The notes below the pieces were generated by a model. It was not told the DNA's origin and did not search any database. It saw nothing but the letters and a program-made list of their open reading frames with translations. Shown one piece after another: positions 37,764 through 48,352 of a DNA stretch of 64,000 nt (its first letter is position 1; every line of letters begins with the position of its first letter). This stretch comes from Ruminococcus sp. (lineage in GTDB: Bacteria; Bacillota; Clostridia; Oscillospirales; Acutalibacteraceae), in NCBI GenBank assembly GCA_022768065.1, contig JALELS010000014.1, positions 1 to 64,000 on the forward strand, written 5' to 3'. The position numbers and the translations under genes were made by a program.

Positions 37764-37970
37764 AATAAAAAATGCGAAGTATAACATTTCGTATTTTTTA
37801 TTTAACCCAGCAATGTCTGTTACGTGTCTGCTTTCAAATTGACAATAATGGGCTGTTTTGTGCAATTTGGTTTGCAAATTAGTGGCACATAGGTATCACA
37901 CAAGTGTCTCATTCCAGATTAAAAGGAAATAAAAAAGCACTTGAAAAGGTGCAAAAATGTGCCAAACGGC

Positions 37971-38003
37971 AAAAAATAATGGACAGTTCGTGATGAACTG
38001 TCC
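37971..38003 (-). terminator. tRNA-Gln terminator supplied by the element
   Basis: GGACAGTTC-GTGAT-GAACTGTCC with T-rich tail (ATTATTTTTT) on minus strand. Confidence 0.85.
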
Positions 38004-38008
38004 AAATT

Positions 38009-38082
38009 TGGCTGGGGAATAGGGATTCGAACCCCAACAAACAGAGTCAGAGTCTGTCGTGCTACCGTTACACAATTCCCCA
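38009..38082 (-). tRNA. tRNA-Gln (anticodon CUG), CCA encoded
   Basis: Reverse complement TGGGGAATTGTGTAACGGTAGCACGACAGACTCTGACTCTGTTTGTTGGGGTTCGAATCCCTATTCCCCAGCCA. Confidence 0.95.
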
Positions 38083-38278
38083 ATAGCAACAACGTCTTTT
38101 ACGTTGCGAATGATATTATACTATGAGGTACAGACAAAGTCAACATTTTTTTACGGTAATTTTAAAAAAGGTTGATTGTCCGAATTTCAACATCAAACGG
38201 CAGACTTACAAACGAATGCACAGAGACAGCGTTTAAACATCTTAAAAACAGGCGGTTAACCGCTATCAAGGCAAAGTT

Positions 38279-38452
38279 TTACTTAACCGCCGTCGAAAAC
38301 TCCCTTTTCGGCTCTTCATTAGTTGAATGTGCAAGCGCAAAATCCTCCTGCTCGATATTTTGGCAGCGCGAGAACAAATCATCGTAGGCTGTAATATCCG
38401 TGGGGGGCTTTTTTGTTTTTGAGAAAATTTTTGCAATCGGTAATTTATTCAT
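38279..38452 (-). CDS. Small hypothetical ORF (57 aa)
   Basis: Own translation MNKLPIAKIFSKTKKPPTDITAYDDLFSRCQNIEQEDFALAHSTNEEPKREFSTAVK; GGGTGGGGTAACA upstream is a weak SD. Confidence 0.35.
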   Translation of the reverse strand: MNKLPIAKIFSKTKKPPTDITAYDDLFSRCQNIEQEDFALAHSTNEEPKREFSTAVK

Positions 38453-38532
38453 TGTTACCCCACCTAAAAATATAAAAGGACCGCCTCAAACGAGACAGTC
38501 CATGACTTCTTACACACACCCGATTGCGTACC

Positions 38533-38760
38533 TTATTTTTTAAATCCCTGATTATCCTGCCACCAATCATATTCATCCCATTTATCTTCTATGGATGAAT
38601 TGTCCGATTTGCTTGACCCTGCCCAAAGCCCTATTATCTTAACCACGAGCCATATTACACCTACAACAACGACTATAGGCTTTAACAGCCATACATAGTC
38701 GGGAAACCAAGTGCAAAAAGCTAAAACCAAAACAAATGCGAAAATAAAAAATCCTATCAT
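38533..38760 (-). CDS. Small membrane protein, hypothetical
   Basis: MIGFFIFAFVLVLAFCTWFPDYVWLLKPIVVVVGVIWLVVKIIGLWAG; acidic tail; SD GAGGAG. Confidence 0.6.
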   Translation of the reverse strand: MIGFFIFAFVLVLAFCTWFPDYVWLLKPIVVVVGVIWLVVKIIGLWAGSSKSDNSSIEDKWDEYDWWQDNQGFKK

Positions 38761-38988
38761 TTTATACTCCTCGCTCTTATCTGAGCTTCCACTCGGCATA
38801 ATCCTTTGCATTTTTAAATGTTTGCATATCGTATACCCCCTTGCTTGCTATATTCAGTGTAGCACAAGCAAATAAAAATGCAAGAGGGTTTATGTAAAAT
38901 ATACGTTTTTCGATTGTGATTAAGGCGCCGATTTAGTCCGCCGCAACTGACGCAATCCCCACGGATAAACAATTATTGCGGCAAAATA

Positions 38989-40446
38989 TTACGAATTGCC
39001 CTTTATATTCGGGTGATAAAGTTTAGCCATACCGCCGGTGCTTGTTTCGCGGTATTTGGCGGAGAGATCTCTGCCTGTTTCATACATTGTTTCTATTATG
39101 AGGTCAAGCGAGATTTTTCGCGTTGCTGTAAGGAAATTGGCAAGGTTAATGGCATTTATGGAACGCATTGCGGCTACGGCGTTTCGCTCTATACACGGAA
39201 TCTGTACAAGGCCGTATATCGGGTCGCACGTAAGTCCCAAATGATGCTCTATTGCGTTTTCGGCGGCGTACTCTATCTGCTCAAGGCTCATTCCGAAAAG
39301 CTCGCCGAGAGCCGCCGCGGTCATGGCGCACGCCGTTCCGATTTCTGCCTGACAGCCGCACTCAGCACCGCTTATCGACGCATTTGTTTTTACCAAAAGC
39401 CCAATAATCGCCGCCGTAGCGAGCGCTTTTTCTATTTCTCTGTCGCTGTAACCACGCTTTTTTTGGAAGTACAGCATTACGGCAGGCAATACTCCGCTTG
39501 CACCGCACGTGGGCGCGGTAACTATGCGGCCGCCTGCGGCATTTTGCTCGCCCACGGCATAGGCATACGCGCAAACTATGCGGTTTTCGCGAGTTTCGGG
39601 AGATTCGTCGATATGGTTCTGCCTGAATAAAAATCCCGCTTTTCTCGATACGCCGAGTCCGCCGGGAAGAATCCCCTCTGTATTCAGTCCCTCTTTTACG
39701 CAGTCACGCATACAATCCCAGACTTCGCCGAGGAAATCCCGTATATCGCTCCCCTCGGTCTTTTCGACATACTCCCATATACGCATATCGTTTTTACGGC
39801 AATGGTCCGCAATATCCTTAAATGTGCTGAATTCATATATCGGCTTGCTCTCAGCCATTTTCATACCCTTTATCGTAACCTCGCCGCCGCCTATACTGCA
39901 GGCAAGCATACTGTCGCAGAGTTTTTCATTCTTATAGGCAAAAAGCTCCATGGTATTCGGGTGCGGAAGGTCTGTTTTGGCAAAATCAAATTCAACGGTT
40001 GTGTCAATCGGAGACAATGTTTCTTTGACTATGCGGTCGGTGCCGTGCCCCCTGCCCGTTAAGGCGAGAGAGCCGTATAAAATCACCTTGATTTTATCGG
40101 CGTCGGGATTTTTCGCTTTGAAAATGCGGCAGATTTTTTCCGGCCCCATAGTATGCGAGCTTGAGGGTCCCCTGCCTATTTTATACATCTGCCTTATTGA
40201 CTGAAGCCCCTTTGACGGCTCTTTTTCCGTTTTCTGTGCACCTGTGCCGAATGCGAAATCATCAAGAGACAGATGGAACGCGCTGCAAAGATTGCATATC
40301 GCGTCAAACGACGGCGTTGTCTCTCCCTTTTCCCAATTTGAAAGAGTATTCACGCTGACGCCGAGAATATCCGCCAAAGCGGTTTTGGTTATGCCGTGCT
40401 GTTTTTGCAAAGCCGCTATTTTTTTGCCGAAAGAACGATTTTCCAT
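38989..40446 (-). CDS. L-serine ammonia-lyase (Fe-S, single chain) with N-terminal XRE-type HTH domain
   Basis: N-term [59 protein letters not shown] (HTH_XRE); then [13 protein letters not shown]...CGASGVLPA...[14 protein letters not shown] (SdaA/B). Confidence 0.92.
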   Translation of the reverse strand: MENRSFGKKIAALQKQHGITKTALADILGVSVNTLSNWEKGETTPSFDAICNLCSAFHLSLDDFAFGTGAQKTEKEPSKGLQSIRQMYKIGRGPSSSHTMGPEKICRIFKAKNPDADKIKVILYGSLALTGRGHGTDRIVKETLSPIDTTVEFDFAKTDLPHPNTMELFAYKNEKLCDSMLACSIGGGEVTIKGMKMAESKPIYEFSTFKDIADHCRKNDMRIWEYVEKTEGSDIRDFLGEVWDCMRDCVKEGLNTEGILPGGLGVSRKAGFLFRQNHIDESPETRENRIVCAYAYAVGEQNAAGGRIVTAPTCGASGVLPAVMLYFQKKRGYSDREIEKALATAAIIGLLVKTNASISGAECGCQAEIGTACAMTAAALGELFGMSLEQIEYAAENAIEHHLGLTCDPIYGLVQIPCIERNAVAAMRSINAINLANFLTATRKISLDLIIETMYETGRDLSAKYRETSTGGMAKLYHPNIKGNS

Positions 40447-40473
40447 TTTACCACTCCCAAACATTTAATTCGG

Positions 40474-41997
40474 TTAACCCAATATTGAAAAATTGCTGTA
40501 CCGTTCGTTTTCAAACACGGTAAAAGCGCCTACCAAAGCCGAAACGAACAAAACAAGAGTAAAAATAATATAAGATATAAATTTAAGCGTCTTTTGATTA
40601 TCGGGCACAGCCGAATAGAGATTTATAATTATGAGCGTTCCGAAAAGCACGGTGACAAACGCTATATCGGCGAGATACCGTATATTGACCCCACCCAGGC
40701 ACATATCGAGGAAAGCCACCGCAACGGGCATAATTACGCCGAGCAAAAACGTGGCTCTCTTCCAAAATTCCGTCTTTTTTGTAAGAACACACGGTACCCC
40801 GAAAATACCGACTGACGCCGGAAGATTAAACATACCCATGGTCCGTGTAAAATAAATATACTTTTTATAACCGCCGGCATACACATCCGCGCTGAGATGA
40901 AAAAACGGAAATTCGGTTTTAAAGTCGGGCATTTGCAGAAAGTAGTGATAAATCGCAGGCAAAAACAGAGCCGGGGTCACGGCATATTTTGAAACGTCGG
41001 CAACTGTCAGCTGATATGCCGAACCGAAGTCGAATACCGACGAAAAGCGCGCATAATTATACCACATTTGAAATGCCGCTCCGATTAAAACCGGTAAGGC
41101 AAAAGACAGCACGGATAATATTTTCACTTTCGCTTTTAAATCCTTACGGCAAAGAACATTTAAATAAAGCGGCACCATAATAACGGACATAAGAGCCATA
41201 TTGGGTCTTGACATAACCGTAAGCACCAAAGAAATGCCTGCCAAAAAGAACTCAAGGCATTTTGCCGCCGTTTTTTTCTTACCGTAAGCCGCAAGCGAAA
41301 ACATCATAAACAGTGATAAAAAGCAAACTCCGCTAATCACCGCCGTATAATACATATCGGCGCTCACTAAAAGCATAAACAAAAGGCTGCCCGTCTCTAC
41401 CGCGGCAAATCCGAAAAACACGAGAACCTTATTTGGATTTTTACAGAATATTTTGACCGCCTTTAAATATGTAACCGCAACAGCAGTTACAGCCGCCGTA
41501 AACAGTATAAAGCACACTGTAGCTGCCGACGGCACCTTTCCGGTTATAAAGTAATACGGATAATAAACCGTTATAATAGGCGCTATTCCGAAATAAGAAT
41601 AATATTTGCCGCCGTACAGCGCTCTGTCCCACAGATAGCTAATACCCGTTCTGCTTGCTCGGTCATAGGGGTTTGAAAGCGCCAAAAGCTCCTGCGGCGG
41701 TTCTATATCAATATAAAGTTGATGCTTTAAAAAGGCGTCAAATTGCTGTTCGTAAGCGTTTTTATTGTAGAGCCTGTCAAATGGGTACACCGCGGCGGGT
41801 TTGAAAATGCCGACAAATATGGAAACTCCGAACAGAATACACAACAGCCAAAAAAGTGCAAAGGTGATGTTTGTACCCTTTTTGTTTCGGTCGAGTACGC
41901 ACGTGTGAAGACGCGCCTTGCCGCTGAACACATAAAACAACGCAAGGCTCAACACCTCTACCGTGATAAATCCCGAAAAGCTCATTTGACTATGCAC
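40474..41997 (-). CDS. Polytopic membrane protein, GT-C-like
   Basis: Many TM; GGKYYSYFGIAPIITVYYPYYFITGKVPS motif. Confidence 0.6.
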   Translation of the reverse strand: MHSQMSFSGFITVEVLSLALFYVFSGKARLHTCVLDRNKKGTNITFALFWLLCILFGVSIFVGIFKPAAVYPFDRLYNKNAYEQQFDAFLKHQLYIDIEPPQELLALSNPYDRASRTGISYLWDRALYGGKYYSYFGIAPIITVYYPYYFITGKVPSAATVCFILFTAAVTAVAVTYLKAVKIFCKNPNKVLVFFGFAAVETGSLLFMLLVSADMYYTAVISGVCFLSLFMMFSLAAYGKKKTAAKCLEFFLAGISLVLTVMSRPNMALMSVIMVPLYLNVLCRKDLKAKVKILSVLSFALPVLIGAAFQMWYNYARFSSVFDFGSAYQLTVADVSKYAVTPALFLPAIYHYFLQMPDFKTEFPFFHLSADVYAGGYKKYIYFTRTMGMFNLPASVGIFGVPCVLTKKTEFWKRATFLLGVIMPVAVAFLDMCLGGVNIRYLADIAFVTVLFGTLIIINLYSAVPDNQKTLKFISYIIFTLVLFVSALVGAFTVFENERYSNFSILG

Positions 41998-42162
41998 TCC
42001 CGTTTTGGCTCATACTTTCTCAAAAGCACTTTTAATATTGTTATTGTAACATATCGAAACGAAAAATAAAACAGTAAAAAAGCTTTAAGCACGGCAATAT
42101 TTAATTGCACAAGATAAGCTATTATGATACAATATTTATAACTTATATGAGAGGTGATTATT

Positions 42163-43617
42163 TTGGCAGATTATATAAAGGCTTCCGATTTGGCTCTGCT
42201 GACCGAGGGCTACGAGCTTACCATGGCTGACGGTTTTATGGGCGCGGGTATGAAAGATACCATAGCCTATTTTGACCTGTTCTTCAGACGTGTTCCCGAT
42301 AACGGCGGTTTTGCCATCGCGGCGGGGCTTTCAAAGGTTATAGATTATCTTGAACATCTGCATTTTTGCGAGGACGATATAGAATACCTCAAATCAAAGG
42401 GCATTTCAGACGAGCTTGCAAATTATCTTAAAGATTTCAAATTCACCTGTGACGTATGGGCAATACCCGAGGGCACGCCGATTTTTCCGAATGAACCCAT
42501 TATAAAGGTACGCGGCCCGATAATAGAGGCTCAGCTTATAGAAACAATGCTTTTGCTCTCGATAAATCAGCAAAGCCTTATTGCCACAAAGGCAAACCGC
42601 TTTGTAAGGGCGGCACACGGAACGGCTGTTGCGGAATTCGGCACAAGACGCGCTCAGGGCGTGGACGAAGCTGTTTACGGCGCGAGAGCCGCATATATAG
42701 GCGGATGTGTTGCGACCTCCGGAGTTATACCCGAGAGAGAATTCGGCATACCCTCTGTCAATACAATGATACACTCGTGGGTACAGCTTTTTGACAGCGA
42801 ATACGACGCTTTTTGTGAATATGCAAGACGTCACCCGGACGACTGCACTCTGGTAGTTGACACCTATGACACTATCCGCTCCGGCGTACCCAATGCCATA
42901 AAGGCTTTTAACGATGTTCTTTTGCCTCTCGGAAAACGTCCCAAGAGCGTAAGAATAGATTCGGGCGACATCACATACCTTTCAAAGAGAGTCAGAAAGA
43001 TGCTTGATGTTGCGGGATACCCCGACTGCGACATTATGGCGTCAAACTCGCTTGACGAGCACCTTATAAGCGATATGGTCTCGCAGGGTGCAAAGGTTGA
43101 CTGCTTTATAGTCGGCGAAAGACTTATAACCTCTGCCTCATCTCCCCTTTTCGGCGGCGTTTACAAGCTGTCCGCAATAGAAAAGGACGGCAAAACGATA
43201 CCGAAAATAAATCTTTCGGAAAATGTCAGAAAGATAACCATACCGTCGTCAAAGCAGGTATACAGGCTTATTGACAAAGACTCCGGCAAGGCGATAGCGG
43301 ACGTACTCACCCTCGACGGCGAGACGATAGACGAAAGTAAGCCGTATGTACTCTTTGACCCGGATTTCACCTGGAAGAGGAAAGAAATAGAAAACTTTGT
43401 AACGAGAAAGCTTCTCGTTCCGATATTTGAGGGCGGCAAAAAGGTCTACAACGAACCGTCGCTCGACGAAATACGCGAATACTGCCTAAGGCAGACCGAC
43501 ACGCTTTGGGACGAGGTTAAGCGCTTTGAAAATCCGCACAAATACTATGTTGATCTCTCTAAAAATCTTTGGGCGGAAAGAAACGGTCTGATAGAAAAAT
43601 TCAAGGGCATTAAATAA
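42163..43617 (+). CDS. pncB: Nicotinate phosphoribosyltransferase
   Basis: YELTMADGFMGAGMKDTIAYFDLFFRRVPDNGGFAIAAGL; RIDSGDITYLSKRVR; TTG start after GAGAGGTG. Confidence 0.95.
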   Translation: MADYIKASDLALLTEGYELTMADGFMGAGMKDTIAYFDLFFRRVPDNGGFAIAAGLSKVIDYLEHLHFCEDDIEYLKSKGISDELANYLKDFKFTCDVWAIPEGTPIFPNEPIIKVRGPIIEAQLIETMLLLSINQQSLIATKANRFVRAAHGTAVAEFGTRRAQGVDEAVYGARAAYIGGCVATSGVIPEREFGIPSVNTMIHSWVQLFDSEYDAFCEYARRHPDDCTLVVDTYDTIRSGVPNAIKAFNDVLLPLGKRPKSVRIDSGDITYLSKRVRKMLDVAGYPDCDIMASNSLDEHLISDMVSQGAKVDCFIVGERLITSASSPLFGGVYKLSAIEKDGKTIPKINLSENVRKITIPSSKQVYRLIDKDSGKAIADVLTLDGETIDESKPYVLFDPDFTWKRKEIENFVTRKLLVPIFEGGKKVYNEPSLDEIREYCLRQTDTLWDEVKRFENPHKYYVDLSKNLWAERNGLIEKFKGIK

Positions 43618-43637
43618 TTTTTACGGAGGGTTTTACT

Positions 43638-44168
43638 ATGAATATATGGCACGACATAAGCCCCGACAGGATAACCAAAACCGCATTTGACGCGGTTATA
43701 GAAATCAGCAAGGGCAGCAAAATGAAATATGAGCTCGATAAGGAAACGGGTCTTTTGCGGCTTGACAGGGTTTTGTATACTTCTACCCACTACCCCGCAA
43801 ACTACGGATTTATTCCGAGGACATATGCTAAAGACAACGACCCTCTTGACGTGCTCGTTCTCTGCTCTGAGCAGATAGAGCCCATGGCGCTCGTCAAATG
43901 CTATCCGATAGGCGTTATAACAATGCTTGACAACGGGTTCCCGGACGATAAGATTATATCCATTCCGTTTGATGACCCGATGTACAACTCATATACCGAC
44001 ATAACGCAGCTGCCCGCGCACATTTCCGATGAAATGAAGCACTTTTTCGCCGTATATAAAACGCTCGAAAACAAAAAGACCGTTATCGACGAGACAAAAG
44101 GCGCTTTTGCGGCAGCCGACATTATAGAGGATTCGATAAAGCGCTATACACAGGTATTTGAAAAGTAA
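43638..44168 (+). CDS. ppa: Inorganic pyrophosphatase
   Basis: NIWHDISP...EISKGSKMKYELDKETGLLRLDRVLYTSTHYPANYGFIPRTYAKDNDPLDVLV. Confidence 0.96.
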   Translation: MNIWHDISPDRITKTAFDAVIEISKGSKMKYELDKETGLLRLDRVLYTSTHYPANYGFIPRTYAKDNDPLDVLVLCSEQIEPMALVKCYPIGVITMLDNGFPDDKIISIPFDDPMYNSYTDITQLPAHISDEMKHFFAVYKTLENKKTVIDETKGAFAAADIIEDSIKRYTQVFEK

Positions 44169-44189
44169 TTTTGGGTGTGGGGTAAAGAA

Positions 44190-45422
44190 GTGAAAAACAA
44201 GGCTGTTAAAATTTTCATGATAATCATTGTTGCGGTTGTAGCCGTATTCGGCACCGTGGCAATAGTTAATTCATCAAAAAACGGTTGGGAGCCTGCGGTC
44301 AAAGAGACTAAGGAGCCGAAAACCAAAAAAACGGCATCTGTTGCCGCGGTTTCCGATGAAACCGTGACTGCGGAGAAAAAAGAACCGGTTAAAATCAGTA
44401 TGCTCTCGGTCGGTGACAATCTCATACACGACGGAATTTACGAACAAGCCAAAAAGCGCTCGAAAAACGGCGGATATGATTTTTCATATGCATATAAAAA
44501 CGTCGCGTCTACCGTAGCCGCCGCAGATATAGCCACCATAAACCAAGAAACGATAATAGCAAAAAGCTTTGAACCGTCCGGCTATCCGCTTTTCAACTCG
44601 CCTCAGGAGGTCGGCGAAGAAGTCAAAAAAATAGGCTTTGACGTAGTAAGCCTCGCAAATAACCATATGCTTGACAAGGGCGCAAAGGGTCTTTCGGAGG
44701 CTATTGATTTCTGGAACAATATCGGCGGCGTCACAATGACCGGCGCTTACAAAGACGAAAACGACATGAACCGCCTTGAATACATAGAAAAAGACGGTAT
44801 TAAGATAGGTCTTGTGGGCATAACCCGCTACACAAACGGTCTGTCTCTGCCTAAAAACAGCGCACTCAAGATAATATACACCTCCGACGAAGATACAATC
44901 AAATCAAAAATCCAAAAGGCAAAAGCCGAATGTGATATTGTTTTGGTAAACGTTCATTGGGGCGAAGAATATACGACGACCCCCAACAACGACCAGCGCA
45001 CGCTTGCAAACAAAATGGCGTCGTGGGGTGCGGACGTAATTATAGGTCATCACCCGCACGTAATACAGCCTGTTGAATGGATAGACAACGGTAACGGCAC
45101 AAAAACGCTTGTGGCATATTCGCTCGGCAACTTCATTTCACAGCAAAATACGGCATCGAGAGTTATAGGCGGTATGCTTCACTACGACTTGACAAAGGAC
45201 TACGACACCGGGAAAACAACGGTTGACAATGTGGTTTTTGAGCCGATTGTGACGCACTATGTAAAAGGAAATCACGATGTGCAAATCTACCCTCTTTCGC
45301 AATACACCGACGCACTCGCAAAAGCACAGGCTTCAAGGCTCAAGCAAAACGACTTCAGCATTAAGTACATCAACGACTTTGTGGGCAAGGTTATTGACAA
45401 GCAGTTTTTAAAGCAGTCATAA
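44190..45422 (+). CDS. CapA/PgsA-like family protein
   Basis: ISMLSVGDNLIHDGIY; SLANNHMLDKG; VNVHWGEEYTTTPNNDQ; IIGHHPHVIQP. Confidence 0.93.
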   Translation: MKNKAVKIFMIIIVAVVAVFGTVAIVNSSKNGWEPAVKETKEPKTKKTASVAAVSDETVTAEKKEPVKISMLSVGDNLIHDGIYEQAKKRSKNGGYDFSYAYKNVASTVAAADIATINQETIIAKSFEPSGYPLFNSPQEVGEEVKKIGFDVVSLANNHMLDKGAKGLSEAIDFWNNIGGVTMTGAYKDENDMNRLEYIEKDGIKIGLVGITRYTNGLSLPKNSALKIIYTSDEDTIKSKIQKAKAECDIVLVNVHWGEEYTTTPNNDQRTLANKMASWGADVIIGHHPHVIQPVEWIDNGNGTKTLVAYSLGNFISQQNTASRVIGGMLHYDLTKDYDTGKTTVDNVVFEPIVTHYVKGNHDVQIYPLSQYTDALAKAQASRLKQNDFSIKYINDFVGKVIDKQFLKQS

Positions 45423-45436
45423 TTTATTCGTAAAAC

Positions 45437-45467
45437 AAAAAGGGAGCTTTTAACAGCTCCCTTTTTT
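45437..45467 (+). terminator. Terminator after capA-like gene
   Basis: AAAAAGGGAGCT-TTTAAC-AGCTCCCTTTTTT. Confidence 0.88.
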
Positions 45468-45482
45468 ATCGGTATTTAGTAG

Positions 45483-46145
45483 TCAGTTTTTATCTAAAGC
45501 GCTTTTTGCAAGACTCACAAGAGCACTCGCACCGAGTCTGTCCGCGCCCTCCGAAAGGAACTCTGCGGCGTCCTCTTGCGTGTGAATACCGCCTGCCGCC
45601 TTTATTTTTATGGACGGAGACACGTATTTCTTAAAGAGCTTTATATCATTATGCGTTGCGCCCGCATGGGAAAAGCCCGTTGAGGTTTTGATATAATCCG
45701 CTTTGCTGCGGCTTACAATATCGCACATTGTTTTCTTTTCGTCCTCGGTTAAAAGGCAAGTTTCGATTATTACCTTGAGGCATTTGTCGCCGCAAACCTC
45801 TTTCAGCGTTTTTATCTCATTTTCAACATAATCGGTATTTCCGCTTTTAAGTGCGCCGATGTTTATTACCATATCTATTTCGTCCGCACCGTCAAGCAGC
45901 GCCTGTTTTGTTTCAAACGCCTTAACCTCGGTCGTACTATAACCGTTAGGGAAACCTACAACGGTGCAGATACGCGTTTTACCGGCGGCATATTCAGAAG
46001 CAAGCTTTACGTAACACGGCGGAATACAAACGCTTGCGGTTTTATACTCCACAGCCTCGTCAATCAGACGTTTTATGTCATCGGGTACGGCGGTCTGTTT
46101 TAAATTTGTGTGGTCACAATGCGATAATATTTCGTTTATATCCAT
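45483..46145 (-). CDS. deoC: Deoxyribose-phosphate aldolase
   Basis: SHCDHTNLKQTAV; EIDMVINIGALKSG; YIKTSTGFSHAGAT; IKAAGGIHT; SD GGAGG before ATG at 46145. Confidence 0.96.
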   Translation of the reverse strand: MDINEILSHCDHTNLKQTAVPDDIKRLIDEAVEYKTASVCIPPCYVKLASEYAAGKTRICTVVGFPNGYSTTEVKAFETKQALLDGADEIDMVINIGALKSGNTDYVENEIKTLKEVCGDKCLKVIIETCLLTEDEKKTMCDIVSRSKADYIKTSTGFSHAGATHNDIKLFKKYVSPSIKIKAAGGIHTQEDAAEFLSEGADRLGASALVSLAKSALDKN

Positions 46146-46210
46146 TTTCATCCTCCCTCGGTCAGATTCTGTAATTATTTTAGCATAAACTTTTAATACT
46201 ATCAATTACA

Positions 46211-46248
46211 AAAACCGCCGCAAAGAGTAGCACTCTCCGCGGCGGTTT
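46211..46248 (-). terminator. htpG terminator
   Basis: Minus strand ACCGCCGC..AGAGT..ACTCT..GCGGCGGTTTTTG. Confidence 0.8.
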
Positions 46249-46270
46249 AAAAAGCCGATTCGATATTCCG

Positions 46271-48154
46271 TTATTTTGTCATAAGATTGCAGACAAGATT
46301 TGAAAGCTCCACCGGATCGTCAACAGACATACCGCCTATAAGGCGCGCCTGTGCATAGAGAATCTTTGCGTAATCGTGAAGACCGTCTTTATCGTCCTTA
46401 TAAAGAGACTTGAGTTTTTCGGCTATCGGATGGTTTGAATTTATTTCAAGCACTACCGTAGCTTTGGCGTCCTTGCCGTTCGGCATGGAATTCAGAACCT
46501 TCTGCATTTCAAGTGAAATGGCGCCCTCGCTCGAAAGGCAGACGGGATGATCTTTAAGCTTATCGGTAAATCTTACTTCATGGACATTTTCGCCGAGAGC
46601 GTCTTTCATTTCTTTGAGCATATCGGCGTTATCCTCGTTTTCCTTTTTGAGAGCTTCTTTCTCCTCTTCGGTGCCGAGGTCAACCTCTTCGGTGCAGACA
46701 TTCACAAAGGTCTTTTCGTCGTATTCGTTAAGCGCACGAAGAGCAAATTCATCGACATAATCGGTGAGATAAAGTATTTCGTAACCCTTATCCTTAACCG
46801 AATCCACCTGAGGAAGCATATCTATTTTATCGGTTGTTTCACCTGCCGCGTAATAGATGTCCTTTTGACCGTCCTTCATACGGGATACATATTCCTTTAA
46901 GGTTACGGGCTTCTTTTCGCTCGACGAATGGAACAGGAGTAAATCCTTGAGGCTGTCTTTATGAATACCGTAATCGCTGTATACGCCGAATTTAATCTGC
47001 ATACCGAACGCTTCAAAGAATTTTTCGTATGTTTCACGGTCGGTTTCAAGCATCTTTTTAAGCTCGGAATCTATCTTCTTTTCTATGGTTTTTGCGATAA
47101 GCTTTAACTGATGGTCATGCTGAAGTACCTCACGTGAAATGTTAAGCGAGAGATCCTCGCTGTCTACAAGACCCTTGACAAAACTGAAATGGTCGGGCAA
47201 GAGGTCCTTGCACTTGTCCATTATCAAAACGCCTTTTGAGTAAAGCTGCAAGCCCTTTTCGTATTCCTTGGTGTAGTAATCAAACGGAGCGTGTGACGGA
47301 ATGAAAAGAAGCGCGTCATATGTTGCCTGACCCTCGGTTTTATAATGAATAACCTTGAGAGGCTTTTCGTAATCCATAAACTTATCTTTATAAAAAGCTT
47401 CGTATTCCTCAGGCTTTATCTCTTTTTTGTTCTTTTTCCAAAGGGGAATCATGCTGTTTAAAGTCTCGTCCTCTTTTACAGTTTCGTATTCGTCCTCCGT
47501 GCCCTCTTTGAGACGTCTCTTTTCGACCGTCATTTTTATCGGGTAACGGACATAGTCGGAGTACTTTTTAACTATCGTCTTGATAGTGTATTCCTCAAGG
47601 AACTGAGAATACTTTTCTTCATCCGTATCGTCTTTGATATGGAGAGTTATCGTGGTACCGACATCGGGTTTGTCGCACTCCTCTACGGTATAGCCCTCTA
47701 CACCCTTAGACTGCCAGCGATAAGCCTCGTTTTCACCGTAAGCGCGGCTTTCAACGGTCACACAGTCGCTTACCATAAATGCGGAATAAAATCCTACGCC
47801 GAACTGACCGATAACGTCTATATCTTTTGCGTCGGCGTTTTCCTGCTTAAATGCGAGAGAGCCGCTCTTTGCGATAGTACCGAGGTTGCTCTCAAGCTCG
47901 TCCTTGGTCATACCGATACCGTTATCGGAAATTGTGAGAGTTCTCTTTTCCTTATCGGGAGTAATTCTGATTTCAAAATCCCCGTGTGACATTCCCACGT
48001 TTTGGTCGGTCAGCGAACGGAAATACAGCTTATCAACAGCATCGCTTGCATTTGATATAAGTTCGCGCAAAAATATTTCTTTATGCGTGTATATTGAGTT
48101 TATCATTAAATCAAGCAGCTTTTTTGATTCAGCTTTAAACTGTTTTGTACGCAT
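46271..48154 (-). CDS. htpG: Molecular chaperone HtpG (Hsp90)
   Basis: [50 protein letters not shown]. Confidence 0.97.
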   Translation of the reverse strand: MRTKQFKAESKKLLDLMINSIYTHKEIFLRELISNASDAVDKLYFRSLTDQNVGMSHGDFEIRITPDKEKRTLTISDNGIGMTKDELESNLGTIAKSGSLAFKQENADAKDIDVIGQFGVGFYSAFMVSDCVTVESRAYGENEAYRWQSKGVEGYTVEECDKPDVGTTITLHIKDDTDEEKYSQFLEEYTIKTIVKKYSDYVRYPIKMTVEKRRLKEGTEDEYETVKEDETLNSMIPLWKKNKKEIKPEEYEAFYKDKFMDYEKPLKVIHYKTEGQATYDALLFIPSHAPFDYYTKEYEKGLQLYSKGVLIMDKCKDLLPDHFSFVKGLVDSEDLSLNISREVLQHDHQLKLIAKTIEKKIDSELKKMLETDRETYEKFFEAFGMQIKFGVYSDYGIHKDSLKDLLLFHSSSEKKPVTLKEYVSRMKDGQKDIYYAAGETTDKIDMLPQVDSVKDKGYEILYLTDYVDEFALRALNEYDEKTFVNVCTEEVDLGTEEEKEALKKENEDNADMLKEMKDALGENVHEVRFTDKLKDHPVCLSSEGAISLEMQKVLNSMPNGKDAKATVVLEINSNHPIAEKLKSLYKDDKDGLHDYAKILYAQARLIGGMSVDDPVELSNLVCNLMTK

Positions 48155-48321
48155 ACAAATCACCTGATTCCATAAAAATAGCCCTTTTTCAAAGAGCATA
48201 AATATTATAGCACCGTAAATTTAAAAGTCAAGAAAAGTCAAAAAGAGTTAATAAACAGTTTACATATTATCAGACAAAATTCTATTATTTTTGTTTTTTG
48301 AAAAAATTTTTCAAAAAAAGC

Positions 48322-48352
48322 TTGACTTAGAGTAAACTCCAAGTGTTAAATT
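48322..48352 (+). promoter_or_regulatory. MerR-type promoter with elongated spacer containing a 20-bp dyad
   Basis: TTGACT-19 nt-TAAATT; dyad ACTTAGAGT-AA-ACTCCAAGT (48325-48344). Confidence 0.75.

Larger units (their letters stand above)
35143..38052. mobile_element. Decayed integrative element in tRNA-Gln(CUG)
   Basis: 44-bp tRNA-derived direct repeats, tyrosine integrase remnant, AT-rich content relative to flanks, gene fragments. Confidence 0.85.

Noticed and set aside
38172-38387. Plus-strand 71-aa ORF
   Set aside because: No RBS support, and overlaps a minus-strand small ORF with a somewhat better start context; neither is strong
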